DNA from: an uncultured Flavobacteriales bacterium | GTDB lineage: Bacteria; Bacteroidota; Bacteroidia; Flavobacteriales_D; Parvicellaceae | Length of the DNA: 40,445 nt | Direction of reading: 5' to 3' | Assembly: GCA_938075455.1 (NCBI GenBank) | Contig: CALJHN010000004.1 | Span: 1-40,445 of the forward strand | Part shown: positions 25,341-36,000 of the stretch, piece by piece | Layout of the letters: each line of letters starts with the position of its first letter | Numbering within the stretch: position 1 is the stretch's first letter | The notes under the pieces: generated by a model | What the model saw: the letters and a program-made list of their open reading frames with translations, nothing else | Database searches by the model: none | What the model was told of the DNA's origin: nothing | Made by a program: the position numbers and the translations under genes

Positions 25341-26321
25341 ATGAACAATAAATCAATTGGTATTTGGGTAATAAGAATTGTAGTTTCTTTGTTGTTTTTG
25401 ATATCTGCTTATGCAAAAGTATATCACGAGCCTTCTGCCTACTTTTCAATAACAACTTTTGAAGCAAAACAATTAGTTCCATTAGGTTTTAGCTCCGAAA
25501 TATCTTCCTACTTATCTAGAATTTTAATTGCCTTAGAGTTTTCGATTGGAATATTAATTTTATTACCGTTTTATTTAAAAAGAATTGTTATTCCTCTAAC
25601 TGTATTTGTTCTTGCGGCTTTTTGTATTCATTTAGCCATCCAAATTTATTTAACTGGCAATAGTGGTAATTGTGGTTGTTTCGGTACTCTTTTACCTATG
25701 ACACCTCTAGAAGCCATTTTAAAAAATATCTTTGCAATCGGTCTATTGATGATCCTCATTAAATTAGTTCCTAATGACAGATCAAAGAAAATTGAAATAT
25801 TTTACGGTTTTTTGATATATCTATTCTTTATTGTTGGAATAATGGTTTTAGTTCCAATAAAAAGTTCCGATAATATTATTATTGATTCTAATAGTTATCT
25901 AGTGCAAGAAGATTTAATTCTAGAAGGTCCAAAACAAATCAAATCTGAATTTAGTCAAACCTTACCATTTGCTGATAATGGAAGACTTATTTTGTGCTTT
26001 TTTGCACCTGGTTGTGACCATTGTAGAGCTGCTGTTAGATCCATTGACTCGTTGTCTAAAATAGTTGAGAATTTTCCAAAAGTTGAAATTGTTTTTATGG
26101 ATGAAGAAGTTGATAAAATACCTGAATTTTTTGAATATGCAGGAAGCCAGTACCATTATATTGTATTAGATATTTCAACTTTTTACGATGTTCTAACTTG
26201 GGAGAGAGATACACCAGGTATTTTTTATATGTGGAATGGTAATGTTTTGAAAGAATTTAATGGTATTAATGAGAATGCCTTTGACCCTAAATTACTTCTT
26301 AAATCACTTGACTATAAATAG
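25341..26321 (+). CDS. DoxX/MauE-like membrane protein with thioredoxin-like domain (BT_3928 family)
   Basis: A 326-residue inner-membrane protein. The first half has about four helices of DoxX/MauE type (residues 8-150), with SAYAKVYHEPSAYFSI and the Cys-containing loop NSGNCGCFGTLLPMTP, as in methylamine-utilisation MauE and related redox proteins. A further helix (about 155-172) leads to a C-terminal domain (about 200-326) with ILCFFAPGCDHCRAAVRSI, a thioredoxin fold whose active site is CDHC. A role in disulfide or redox chemistry at the periplasmic face is likely, with partner unknown. It is 7 bases from DUF1599 and 18 from tpiA. Confidence 0.88.
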   Translation: MNNKSIGIWVIRIVVSLLFLISAYAKVYHEPSAYFSITTFEAKQLVPLGFSSEISSYLSRILIALEFSIGILILLPFYLKRIVIPLTVFVLAAFCIHLAIQIYLTGNSGNCGCFGTLLPMTPLEAILKNIFAIGLLMILIKLVPNDRSKKIEIFYGFLIYLFFIVGIMVLVPIKSSDNIIIDSNSYLVQEDLILEGPKQIKSEFSQTLPFADNGRLILCFFAPGCDHCRAAVRSIDSLSKIVENFPKVEIVFMDEEVDKIPEFFEYAGSQYHYIVLDISTFYDVLTWERDTPGIFYMWNGNVLKEFNGINENAFDPKLLLKSLDYK

Positions 26322-26339
26322 TTTAAATAGTTTTAAAAA

Positions 26340-27080
26340 ATGAGAAAAAAAATTGTTGCTGGTAATTGGAAAATGAATCTTAACAAGTCGGAAGCAGAAA
26401 TTTTATATAATGACTTAGAATCTAAATCTTATCCAGACGATGTAGAGGTTATTATTGCACCTGCTTCAATATATTTAGATAGTTTTAGTAATGCATCAAA
26501 TGTAAGTATCTCTTCTCAAGATGTTTCTGCTAATAGTAATGGAGCTTTTACTGGAGAATTTTCTGCAGAAATGCTTTCCTCAATAAATTTGCGCTTCGCA
26601 ATTGTTGGACATTCAGAGAGAAGAACTTTTCACAAAGAAACAGATTTACTTATTTTTCAAAAAGTTGAAATGCTTTTAAAGCATGGCATCACTCCAATAT
26701 TCTGCTGTGGAGAATCTCTTTTTGATAGAGAAAGTAAAAATCACTTTAAAGTTGTAAAGTCTCAACTTTCACAAATTCTAAGTAACCTATCCAGTGAAGA
26801 TTTTAGTAAAATTGTAATCGCTTATGAACCAGTCTGGGCTATAGGTACTGGACTCACAGCAGACCCTCAGGATGCTCAAGACATGCATTTTTTTGTTCGT
26901 GGTCTTATTTTAGAGGCTTTTGGTAAAGATATTTCGGATAAAACATCTATACTCTATGGAGGAAGCTGTAAACCTTCTAATTCCAAAGAATTGTTTTCTA
27001 TGAAAGATATTGATGGTGGATTAATTGGGGGGGCTTCTTTAGATTCAGAAAGCTTTGAATCTATTATAAATTCTTTTTAG
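26340..27080 (+). CDS. tpiA: Triosephosphate isomerase
   Basis: A 246-residue glycolytic enzyme interconverting dihydroxyacetone phosphate and glyceraldehyde 3-phosphate. It begins MRKKIVAGNWKMN with the catalytic Lys11. The catalytic His is in FAIVGHSERR (about residue 96), and the catalytic Glu in AYEPVWAIGTG (about 165), followed by the flexible loop. Phosphate-binding segments are LYGGSCKPSN and GLIGGASLD. Length is standard. It is one base from prmA. Confidence 0.98.
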   Translation: MRKKIVAGNWKMNLNKSEAEILYNDLESKSYPDDVEVIIAPASIYLDSFSNASNVSISSQDVSANSNGAFTGEFSAEMLSSINLRFAIVGHSERRTFHKETDLLIFQKVEMLLKHGITPIFCCGESLFDRESKNHFKVVKSQLSQILSNLSSEDFSKIVIAYEPVWAIGTGLTADPQDAQDMHFFVRGLILEAFGKDISDKTSILYGGSCKPSNSKELFSMKDIDGGLIGGASLDSESFESIINSF

Positions 27081-27081
27081 T

Positions 27082-27906
27082 TTGGACTATTTAGAAATTC
27101 AATTCGTTTTAAAAGAAAGAGTTCCAATAATAGATTTATTTATCCAAGAAATTGCAGATTTAGGTTTTGATGCATTTCAAGAAAAACATAATATTCTAAG
27201 TTCCTACATAGCTCTAATTAATTACAATGAGAAAAAGCTTCAAGGTATAGTAGATAATTACAGTAATTATATTATTTCTTTTAAATCACTTATCCATCCA
27301 CATAAAAATTGGAACAAAAAATGGGAGAGTAATTTTGAACCAATTATTATTAATCAAGATTGCCAAATAAGAGCTTCTTTTCACCAACCCTCCATTAAAA
27401 AGTACGATATTATAATTAATCCAGAGATGTCTTTTGGAACAGGTCACCATGAAACTACTCGTTTAATTGCAAAAGATTTATTTAAGCAAGATTTAAAAAA
27501 TAAAACCATATTAGATTTTGGTTCTGGGACAGCTATTTTATCCATATTGGCAGAAAAGCTTGGAGCTAAGGAAGTTGATTCAGTGGAAATTGATGAAAAT
27601 GCAAATAAAAATGCATATAAAAATTTAGCAACAAATAATTGTAAAGTCATTAAAATAATAAGTGGAGAAGGAAAAAATATTCCCAGTAAAAAGTATGATT
27701 TTCTTTTTGTAAATATAAATAGAAACATAATATTTAAAGAATTTACAAATATTTTAAATGCTATGAAGAAAAATTCAATTGTGCTTTTTTCTGGATTTTT
27801 CGAATCTGATGTTGATTACATAAAATCTTTTTCTATAAAAAGTGGATTAAAAATTTTATATTCAGATTTAGAAAATGAATGGGCATTGTTGGTCATGAAA
27901 AAATAA
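27082..27906 (+). CDS. prmA: Ribosomal protein L11 methyltransferase
   Basis: A 274-residue S-adenosylmethionine-dependent enzyme that methylates ribosomal protein L11. The N-terminal substrate-binding part starts MDYLEIQF. The family motif INPEMSFGTGHHETTRL (about 113-130) precedes SAM motif I, ILDFGSGTAILSILAEKLGA (about 147-165), and the acidic motif II VDSVEIDENA. DFLFVNINRNI is the NPPY-like post-motif region with substitutions. The start codon is TTG at 27082, one base after the tpiA stop; the first in-frame ATG would cut away half of the protein. It is 5 bases before the giant exported-protein gene. Confidence 0.93.
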   Translation: MDYLEIQFVLKERVPIIDLFIQEIADLGFDAFQEKHNILSSYIALINYNEKKLQGIVDNYSNYIISFKSLIHPHKNWNKKWESNFEPIIINQDCQIRASFHQPSIKKYDIIINPEMSFGTGHHETTRLIAKDLFKQDLKNKTILDFGSGTAILSILAEKLGAKEVDSVEIDENANKNAYKNLATNNCKVIKIISGEGKNIPSKKYDFLFVNINRNIIFKEFTNILNAMKKNSIVLFSGFFESDVDYIKSFSIKSGLKILYSDLENEWALLVMKK

Positions 27907-27911
27907 TAATT

Positions 27912-30900
27912 ATGAAATTTAAATTCTATTTAGCTATTTTATTTTTTACAAGTTTTTTTTCAAAAAATTTCTCTCAGACTATATTCACCCCAGAACCAGA
28001 AAAATTTCTTAAGGATATACAATCTTATATTGGAACTTATGATAAAAACAAAGCAAAAAATTACGTAAGATCATTCGAACCTTTATGGTTTGGCGATTTC
28101 TTTACGCCTGACAATAAAGCTATTGTTTATTATACTTTAAACTCAATGCTTGAAAAGAAATTAAGAGTATTTCCAGATTTCATTTCTTATTTTGATGCTA
28201 TTTATAATTATTCTAATTCAGGAATGAGTTCTGAAAAATTCATAAAATGGAATAATATTTTAGATAATGTTATAAAAAAAACAACTAATAAAAAAGTTCA
28301 AGAATTTCTTAAAGTTTCCAATAATCTATTTTTTGATGGAACAATTTATGTAACCTCAAGAACACAGAAATCTGCAACTAGATGGCAAGTTTCGATAAAG
28401 GATAGTTTTGACATAAAAATTATTGAAAAAAAACCAGTATTTATTTTTAAAGATGTTGATTTAAGATGCTTTTCTAAAAATGACAGCTCTGTAATACGTA
28501 ATACATCGGGACAATTATTCCCTCTACGATCTATTTGGGAAGGAAAAGGTGGTAAAATTGATTGGCAAAGAGCAAAAAAAGATAAAAACACTTATTATGC
28601 AAAAGTTAATTCTTACAATATTGGTCTAAAAAACTCATCTTATTATATCGACTCAGTTTTATTTTACAGCAGTTATTTTGATTATCCTATAATGGGTAAA
28701 TTAACAGAGAAGGTTCTTTCAGTTATTTCATCTAAAAAGGTTGTTTATCCAGCTTTTGAGTCTTACAGTAAAAGGCTTAATATTAAAAATATCAATAATA
28801 ATAAAAACATTGAATTTGATGGTGGTTTCACAATTCGTGGTAGCAAATTATATGGCTCAGGGAGTTTCGACAATCTTTCTAAATTAATAATTAGTTATAA
28901 CAATAAAGAAGTTTTGATTGCTGAGTCCATTGGATTTATAATAAATGACGAACAAATAATTTCAGAAAATGCAAAAATTAAATTTGTCCTAGACTCTGAT
29001 TCCATTTTTCATCCTGCATCCAATTTGGTTTTTTCTAATATTTCTAAATCTCTCACTTTGTCTAGAGGAACTGAAGGTATTTCCGCTGCTCCTTTTTATA
29101 ATAGCTACCATAAATTAGATATGTATGTTGAAACTTTATCATGGTTAGTTGGTGAGCCTTCGGTTAAATTTTCCGCACCCAAGGGTGCAAAAAGTATAAA
29201 AACTGCTCGTTTTGCTTCTTTGAACTTTTTTGATATTAATATCTATGATAATTTTAATAATGAAAGAGGAAATATTTTAGTATCTATTAAACGATATGTA
29301 GATATTTGTGGCTCAAAAATATTTACCATTGATGAATTAGCAAAATATTTGGTAATGACAGAAAATGATTTGCAATTCTTACTTTTTAATTTAACAGAAT
29401 TAGGATTTTTAAATTATGATTCTCAAATTAAGCTTATTTCATGTAATGATAAACTATTTAATTATATAAAAAACAGATCTGGGAAAAAGGATTACGATGT
29501 ATTGATTATAAATTCTAATTCAGAAACTAATGCAGTACTTAGTTTAAACTCTCTAGATTTAAATATTTTTGGAGTTGACAGGGTTGTACTAAGTCTAAAA
29601 AATAAGGTCTGGATCAAACCTGGAGGAAGAAGGCTTACTTTGAAAAGGAATAGAGACATCAATTTTGATGGTTTGATAACAGCCGGAAAAACACAGTATT
29701 ACGGATTTGACTTCTCTTTCATATATAAAGATTTTAAACTTAATTTACCTAAATGTGACTCTATGTTCATTTGGGCTAATTACAAAGAATCCAATAGAAA
29801 AGGTAAATTAGTTAGGTTACAATCTAAAATTGAATCTCTTGAATGCCGTATTATAATTGACGATTCATCTAATAAGTCTGGTTTAGATTCCTCATATCAC
29901 GAATATCCTATTCTTTATTCAAATACTAAATCATATATTTATTACGACGATCCTTCTATACAAAATGGTCTTTATAATAGAGATAAATTTAAATTTATTT
30001 TAAATCCTTTTTTAATGGACAGTTTAGATAATTTTACAAACCATGGAATTGACTTAAATGGTCTATTGGTAACTGGTGGAATTTTCCCAGATTTTGAAAA
30101 TAATTTGCAAATTATGGCAGATTATTCCTTAGGTTTTATAAGAAAAACACCTTTAGATGGGTTTAATATTTACGATCAAGTAGCTAGCTATGATAATGAA
30201 ATTAGACTCTCAAATGAAGGGTTAAAAGGGACAGGTACTATAGAGTTTTATACCTCTACAGCAATATCCGATGATATAACTTTTTTTCCAGATTCAGTTG
30301 TGGCAATAGCCCATACTTATAACAACAAAGAGCAAGAAAAAGATCCGGAAATTCCTTTAATTAAAGGAAAAGGTTGTAAAGTATCTTATATCCCCAAAGA
30401 AGAAATATTATATGCTTATTCAATAGATTCTAATTTTGTTTTTTTTGATGGAGGGCTTGCAGATTTAAATGGTAAGATAAAATTAGGTTATAATGGTATA
30501 TTAGGAAGTGGAATTATGCGATTTGGTGCAGGAGAGTTAGAATCTTTTGAGTATTCTTATGAAACCAATGCCATTTTATCTGACACTTCTGAATTTAGGT
30601 TGGTTTCACAAAACAGCAATACAGACGAATTATCTTTAAAAACACAGAATCTAAATGCAAGAGTAGATTTTGAAACTAGAATAGGAGAATTTAAATCTAA
30701 TACTGGAGAAAGTTTTGTGAAGTTTCCAGAAAACCAATATATATGCTATATGGATCAGTTCAATTGGTACATGGATAGCGACGAGTTAGAAATGGAAAAC
30801 AGTAAGCAGACTCAATCAGATATTAATATTGATACAGATTTAGACCTTCAAACTTCTAATTTTTTCTCAATTAACCCAGATCAAGATTCTTTGAATTTTG

Positions 30901-32381
30901 GATCTGCTAAAGCAAAATTTGATACTAAGAAAAAAAGAATTATTTGCAAAGAAATTAATTTTATTAAAGTTGCCGATTCAAGAATTTCACCTGATAGTGG
31001 TAAAATAATTATTAGAAAAAAAGCTAAAATCGATCCTTTAGAAAATGCATTTATTCTGACCAATGATGTAACTAAATACTATGAAATTTACGATGCTGAT
31101 GTAGTAATTAATTCCAAACACGATTATATTGCATCAGGAATTTATGATTTTATAGATCTTAACGGAACTAAACAAAATATTTTCTTTTCTGAGGTTCGTC
31201 CTGATACTACTGATCAAACTATCGGTACTGGGTTTATTAAGAAAAGTAAAGATTTTAAATTAAGTCCTAATTATGGTTTTTATGGAGACGTTAATTTAGT
31301 TTCTACAAATCCTAATCTTGAATTTTCTGGATTTACTCAAATTGTTCATTCTTGTAAAAATATTCCCCATCAATGGATTGGTTTCTCGGCAAATATTGAT
31401 CCATTAGATATTTTAATACCAATTGAGCTTGATTCAAGTACTAAAAACTCCAATTTCAATAATGTTTTCTCTGGAATTGTATTTAACAATACTGATTCTT
31501 TATCTCTTTATTCTACGTTTTTATCCTCAAAAAATAATGACAATGATATAGATCTTATTAACGCAGATGGTTTTTTAAAATATGATTCTAAAAGAAAGGA
31601 ATATCAATTGTCCAATTCTGAAAAATTAATCGAATATACTTTACCTGGAAATTATTCTTCTCTAAATATTGAAAATTGCAGACTTAAATCTGATGGTGTT
31701 TTTGATTTTGCTGTAGATTTAGATCAGATTTCTTTAACTCCAGCTGGAGAAATTAAATTCAATCCAAAAAAATGGTCTACAGACTTTAAGACATCTACAA
31801 TTCTTAATTTTCATTTTAGTGCAAATGCTTTAGATCTGTTGGCAAAGTCAATAATAGAATTCCCACAACTAAGATCGTTAGATTATCAGAATTCTTATTT
31901 TGAAAAGGCATTAAGTGAATTTACTTCCAAAGACGAATCTAACGATATGATTTCATCTTTGAACATAAATGGTAAAATAAAGAAATTACCTGAAAAATTA
32001 GAAGTCCCTATCTTTTTAGGGGATATCAGGTATAGGTGGAATTCTAGTAGAAAGGCATACGTTTCTTATGGAGATATTGGAATAGCCAATATCAATAAGA
32101 AACAAGTGATGAAATATGTTAAAGGAAAAATAGTAATTTCTAAAAAGCTAACAGGAAATGAAATCACTATTTATTTACAGTTAGATAAAGATAATTTCTA
32201 TTATTTTAATTATAAAAAAGGATTATTAAAAACATTCAGTTCCAGTAAAGAATTTAATAAAATTATTTCAGATACTAAAAAAGACGAAACCAAAAGTAAG
32301 AAAAAAGGGATGCAAGACTATCAATATGTTATGGGAGCAGCAAAGGATGTTGCCCCATTTGTTGCTACTTTTATGGAATAG
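27912..32381 (+). CDS. Giant exported protein of unknown function (1489 residues)
   Basis: I do not recognise this protein. The ATG at 27912 is chosen over an upstream in-frame ATG because it yields a clean signal peptide (about 1-22, ending FSQT). No T9SS sorting domain, OmpA, SPOR or obvious membrane anchor is visible. An N-terminal helical part (about 25-130) is followed by very long beta-rich sequence in which a motif of the form FDGG/FDGL ... G ... G recurs (near residues 301, 583, 714 and 845). Near residues 455-490 there is an odd winged-helix-like stretch (TIDELAKYLVMTENDLQFLL ... LTELGFLNYDS). The repetitive beta pattern resembles bridge-type proteins such as LptD/OstA or TamB, but this is only an impression. 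It lies between prmA and plsY, two bases from its ATG. Confidence 0.75.
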   Translation: MKFKFYLAILFFTSFFSKNFSQTIFTPEPEKFLKDIQSYIGTYDKNKAKNYVRSFEPLWFGDFFTPDNKAIVYYTLNSMLEKKLRVFPDFISYFDAIYNYSNSGMSSEKFIKWNNILDNVIKKTTNKKVQEFLKVSNNLFFDGTIYVTSRTQKSATRWQVSIKDSFDIKIIEKKPVFIFKDVDLRCFSKNDSSVIRNTSGQLFPLRSIWEGKGGKIDWQRAKKDKNTYYAKVNSYNIGLKNSSYYIDSVLFYSSYFDYPIMGKLTEKVLSVISSKKVVYPAFESYSKRLNIKNINNNKNIEFDGGFTIRGSKLYGSGSFDNLSKLIISYNNKEVLIAESIGFIINDEQIISENAKIKFVLDSDSIFHPASNLVFSNISKSLTLSRGTEGISAAPFYNSYHKLDMYVETLSWLVGEPSVKFSAPKGAKSIKTARFASLNFFDINIYDNFNNERGNILVSIKRYVDICGSKIFTIDELAKYLVMTENDLQFLLFNLTELGFLNYDSQIKLISCNDKLFNYIKNRSGKKDYDVLIINSNSETNAVLSLNSLDLNIFGVDRVVLSLKNKVWIKPGGRRLTLKRNRDINFDGLITAGKTQYYGFDFSFIYKDFKLNLPKCDSMFIWANYKESNRKGKLVRLQSKIESLECRIIIDDSSNKSGLDSSYHEYPILYSNTKSYIYYDDPSIQNGLYNRDKFKFILNPFLMDSLDNFTNHGIDLNGLLVTGGIFPDFENNLQIMADYSLGFIRKTPLDGFNIYDQVASYDNEIRLSNEGLKGTGTIEFYTSTAISDDITFFPDSVVAIAHTYNNKEQEKDPEIPLIKGKGCKVSYIPKEEILYAYSIDSNFVFFDGGLADLNGKIKLGYNGILGSGIMRFGAGELESFEYSYETNAILSDTSEFRLVSQNSNTDELSLKTQNLNARVDFETRIGEFKSNTGESFVKFPENQYICYMDQFNWYMDSDELEMENSKQTQSDINIDTDLDLQTSNFFSINPDQDSLNFGSAKAKFDTKKKRIICKEINFIKVADSRISPDSGKIIIRKKAKIDPLENAFILTNDVTKYYEIYDADVVINSKHDYIASGIYDFIDLNGTKQNIFFSEVRPDTTDQTIGTGFIKKSKDFKLSPNYGFYGDVNLVSTNPNLEFSGFTQIVHSCKNIPHQWIGFSANIDPLDILIPIELDSSTKNSNFNNVFSGIVFNNTDSLSLYSTFLSSKNNDNDIDLINADGFLKYDSKRKEYQLSNSEKLIEYTLPGNYSSLNIENCRLKSDGVFDFAVDLDQISLTPAGEIKFNPKKWSTDFKTSTILNFHFSANALDLLAKSIIEFPQLRSLDYQNSYFEKALSEFTSKDESNDMISSLNINGKIKKLPEKLEVPIFLGDIRYRWNSSRKAYVSYGDIGIANINKKQVMKYVKGKIVISKKLTGNEITIYLQLDKDNFYYFNYKKGLLKTFSSSKEFNKIISDTKKDETKSKKKGMQDYQYVMGAAKDVAPFVATFME

Positions 32382-32382
32382 A

Positions 32383-33036
32383 ATGCAAGATATATTTGAA
32401 TTAAATAATTTATTTGCTGTTTTATTATCCTATTTTATTGGTTCTATTCCATCAGCTATTTGGATAAGTAAATGGTTTTTTGGAATTGATGTTAGAGATT
32501 ATGGAAGTAATAACGCAGGTGCAACTAATACATTCAGAGTTATTGGAAAGACTGCTGGATTTATGGTTTTATTTATTGATATTCTAAAGGGATGGATTTC
32601 GGTTAAAATTCTTACTTCTTTTTTACTATGTAGTCCTGAAAGTACAGAATTTATTAATATGCAGATTATTGTTGGTGTCACGGCAGTTTTGGGCCATGTG
32701 TTTCCAATTTATGAAAAGTTTCAAGGTGGAAAAGGAGTAGCTACATTAATGGGAATTATCTTAGCTATTAACTTTTCTGCTGCAATTGGGTGTGTAATTA
32801 TATTTTTATTGATTTTTATTTTTACTAATTACGTTTCTTTAGGAGCTATAATTGCTGCAATTTCTTTCCCAATTATTACAATTTTAGTTATTAGAGTTGA
32901 ATCAATTTCTCTAATATATTTTTCTATTTTTACTTCTATATTGGTTCTTTTTACTCATAAACCTAATATTTATAGGCTATTAAGTAAAAATGAAAATAAA
33001 ATCAATATCAAGCTAAAAAAAAAACCTGATAAATGA
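32383..33036 (+). CDS. plsY: Acyl-phosphate:glycerol-3-phosphate acyltransferase
   Basis: A 217-residue inner-membrane enzyme making lysophosphatidic acid, the first step of phospholipid synthesis. Signatures are YFIGSIPSAIWISK, DVRDYGSNNAGATNTFRVIGK (loop 1, with the Ser and Asn residues conserved in PlsY), VFPIYEKFQGGKGVATLMG (loop 2) and FTNYVSLGA. The ATG at 32383, two bases after the previous stop, is preferred to an in-frame earlier one at 32326, which would lie inside the upstream gene. The end overlaps the next gene by four bases (ATGA). So plsY is embedded between, and probably translated with, two giant exported proteins. Confidence 0.95.
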   Translation: MQDIFELNNLFAVLLSYFIGSIPSAIWISKWFFGIDVRDYGSNNAGATNTFRVIGKTAGFMVLFIDILKGWISVKILTSFLLCSPESTEFINMQIIVGVTAVLGHVFPIYEKFQGGKGVATLMGIILAINFSAAIGCVIIFLLIFIFTNYVSLGAIIAAISFPIITILVIRVESISLIYFSIFTSILVLFTHKPNIYRLLSKNENKINIKLKKKPDK

Positions 33037-36000
33037 AAACTTTTAAATCATATGGGTTTTTATTTTTTATTTTCTTCTCTTGGAATCTAATAGGACAAGA
33101 AAACTTCAAAAATGAAGGCGAGAGAATCAAATATGCCAATAAATTATTTGAAGAACAGAAATTTATTGAGGCCGAACCTCATATGTCTAACTTTTTGAGT
33201 AACAAAAACAACTCCGAATATAATTTTAAGTATGGAGTATGTGTTTTATTTAAATATGCGGACAAGTCTAAATCTATCCCTTATTTAAAAAAAGCCATAA
33301 AAGATCCTAAAGTTGATCCAAGAGCTTATTTTTATTTGGGAAGAGTATACCATTATAATTATCTATTTCAAGATGCTTTGAACCTCTATAAAAAATACAA
33401 ATCTATTGCCAACTCTAAGCAAGCTAAATATCTTAAACTAGAGATGTATATTAAAATGTCTCAAAATGGACAGTCGTTAATGAAAAATCTTTCTAACATA
33501 ATTGTTGTAGATAAAAAATCAACATCTGTTAATAAATTTAATTATAGTTATGATTTAAAAGATATTGGTGGGAAAATTTTAGTAACAGAGGAGTTTCAAA
33601 CTAAAATAGATAAAAAAAAGAATCATAAATCAATCATTTATTTCCCCCCACTAAATCAAGACATTTTATTCTATTCAAGTTATGGAGAGTCTGGGGATAA
33701 TGGTTTAGATATTTATTTTAAGAAGCGACTTTCAGGTGGTGGTTGGTCATCCCCAAAAATTCTACCAGAAAATATAAATTCTCCTTACGATGAAGATTTT
33801 CCATTTTTAAGTTCCAATGGAACGACTTTTTATTTTTCTTCAATGGGACATAATTCTATGGGCGGCTATGATATATTTAGATGTAATTTTAATCCCTCTA
33901 CTAATAATTTTGGTCCAATTTCTAATCTTGATTATAAAATAAATAGCACAGATGATGATATTTTATATTTAGTAGATAAAGACAATAAAAACGCTATTTT
34001 TTCATCTAAAAGATCTTCTAAAGGAGGAATGATTGATGTATACAATGTAAAGGTTCAAGTTTTACCAATTCAAAATATAATAATTTCAGGAAGTTTTAAA
34101 AATTCTATTCTTGCAAAAGACTTTAATGCAACTATTAAAGTTCAAGATGTAAGAACCAACAAATTAATAGGTTCCTATAATGTAGATAATGAGTCTAATT
34201 ATAATATTCTATTACCAAATTCGGGAAAATATAAGTTTATAGTTGAAACACCAAAAAGTGAGAAAATTCATGCTGGTTTAGTAGAAGTGCCTCCACAAAC
34301 TGAATTAAAAGCATTAAAACAAGAAATAGAGTTGGTTAAAATTAGTGGGGAAGAGAAATTAATTATTAAAGACTATTTTGATCAATCTCCAGAAAACGAA
34401 GCAGTTATTATAGCAAATGTTTTAAAGGAAATGTCCAATCCTGAAATAAATATTTATATGTATCCCGATAGTGTTATAGATAAAATTATTCTTGATAAAG
34501 AAGAAACATTGAATTCTAATGAAGAAATTGCTCAACAAACTATTGAAAATGAAGTGCTTGAAGTTGACAAAGTATTAGAAGTTGATGAAGTATTAAATCT
34601 AAATGAAAAATCAACTGATGAAAAAAATCAAGATCAATCTATAGAACTGGAGCAAAAAGCTAATGATTTATTGAAAATTATTGAAGATAAAAAATTGGAA
34701 AAGCAAACCTTTCAAACTCAATTAAGTGAAGAGAAATTAATTCTGAATTCTAATGTGAATATAGTTGAATCTTCTGATCAAAATTTAAAAATTAATGAAT
34801 TGGAATCTAAAATCAAAAAATTAGAATCTGATATTGAAACTAAGTCATTTCAGTATGATGAATTGATTTCTGAAAAAAAAGAATTAGAAATTCAAAATGA
34901 TTTTGTAACAACGAATAATATAGATAAGAATAATCCTCAATTAGATTCTGTAGTAGTAACTAATGATAATAAAAGTGAAAACATTTCAAAAGATAGTCAT
35001 GAATTATCTGATTCAAATGCAATAAATTTAGATGTCATTAAAAACCAGAAAATTAATGAAAATGAAACATCACTCTCTGGAATAACTTCTTCAAATAATT
35101 CAACCAGCAATTCTCTTATTGAAGAAAGAAAAAATATTGAATTTGTAGAGAACTTACCAATAGATATTCCGATTGCTAAGGATTTACCTAAAATAACAAG
35201 TCAAACTGTAAATGGAGTAACTTATAATTCTACAGATGAGCCTGTAAATTTCCAAGTTATAGCTGAAGTTGACCAAGACGTGGTATTTGTTCAAAATAAT
35301 TATGAAAACAAAACAAATAATAAAATAATAGAAATAAATAAAAAAAGTATTGATGATATCAATTTAATGTCCTTTGAAATAGATGAATTAGAGCAACGGA
35401 AGCTAGATATGAATAGTGATAAGGAAAAGGCTAAAGTTGATAAAGAAATAAGTAAAATAAATAAAAAGAAAGCCAAAACACAGCTAAAAATTGCAGATGA
35501 TATAGCATTTGTTAATGATAGTGAGATAAAATATTTAAATAGAGAAATATCGTCTTATATAAATGAGTTTAAAGAATCAAACGTAAAAGAAAATTTTAAA
35601 TTCAAACAAGCACAAGAATATAAAGTTGCTGCAAAAAAACTTAATAAGAGGTCCATTGAACTAAGAGATGAAGCTGATTTGGAAAATGATAAAGTTAAGA
35701 AGGCTAGATTAATTGAAGAAGCTATTGAGTTTGAAAATACTGCTATTAATCACCTTAAAAAATCTAAAAAATTGTATTCTAATGCTATTGAAGAAGATTT
35801 TTCTGACGATAAATTGACTGTTGTAAAAACATTAAACCCAACTATATTGAAACAGTCTGAAAGATTGCAAAAACTTTCAGATATTGCTCTTGAAGAGTCT
35901 AAGGTTTACTCTGCAAAGGCTGCTGAATTATCTACAAATGGAGACGTTCTAGGAGCTAATAAATATGAAAATTTATCGATTATTCAAAAGAATAAGTCTA

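Noticed and set aside
30881..31063. Short hydrophobic minus-strand frame inside the giant exported-protein gene
   Set aside because: The hydrophobicity comes from reading Lys/Asp/Glu-rich codons backwards, and there is no independent support.
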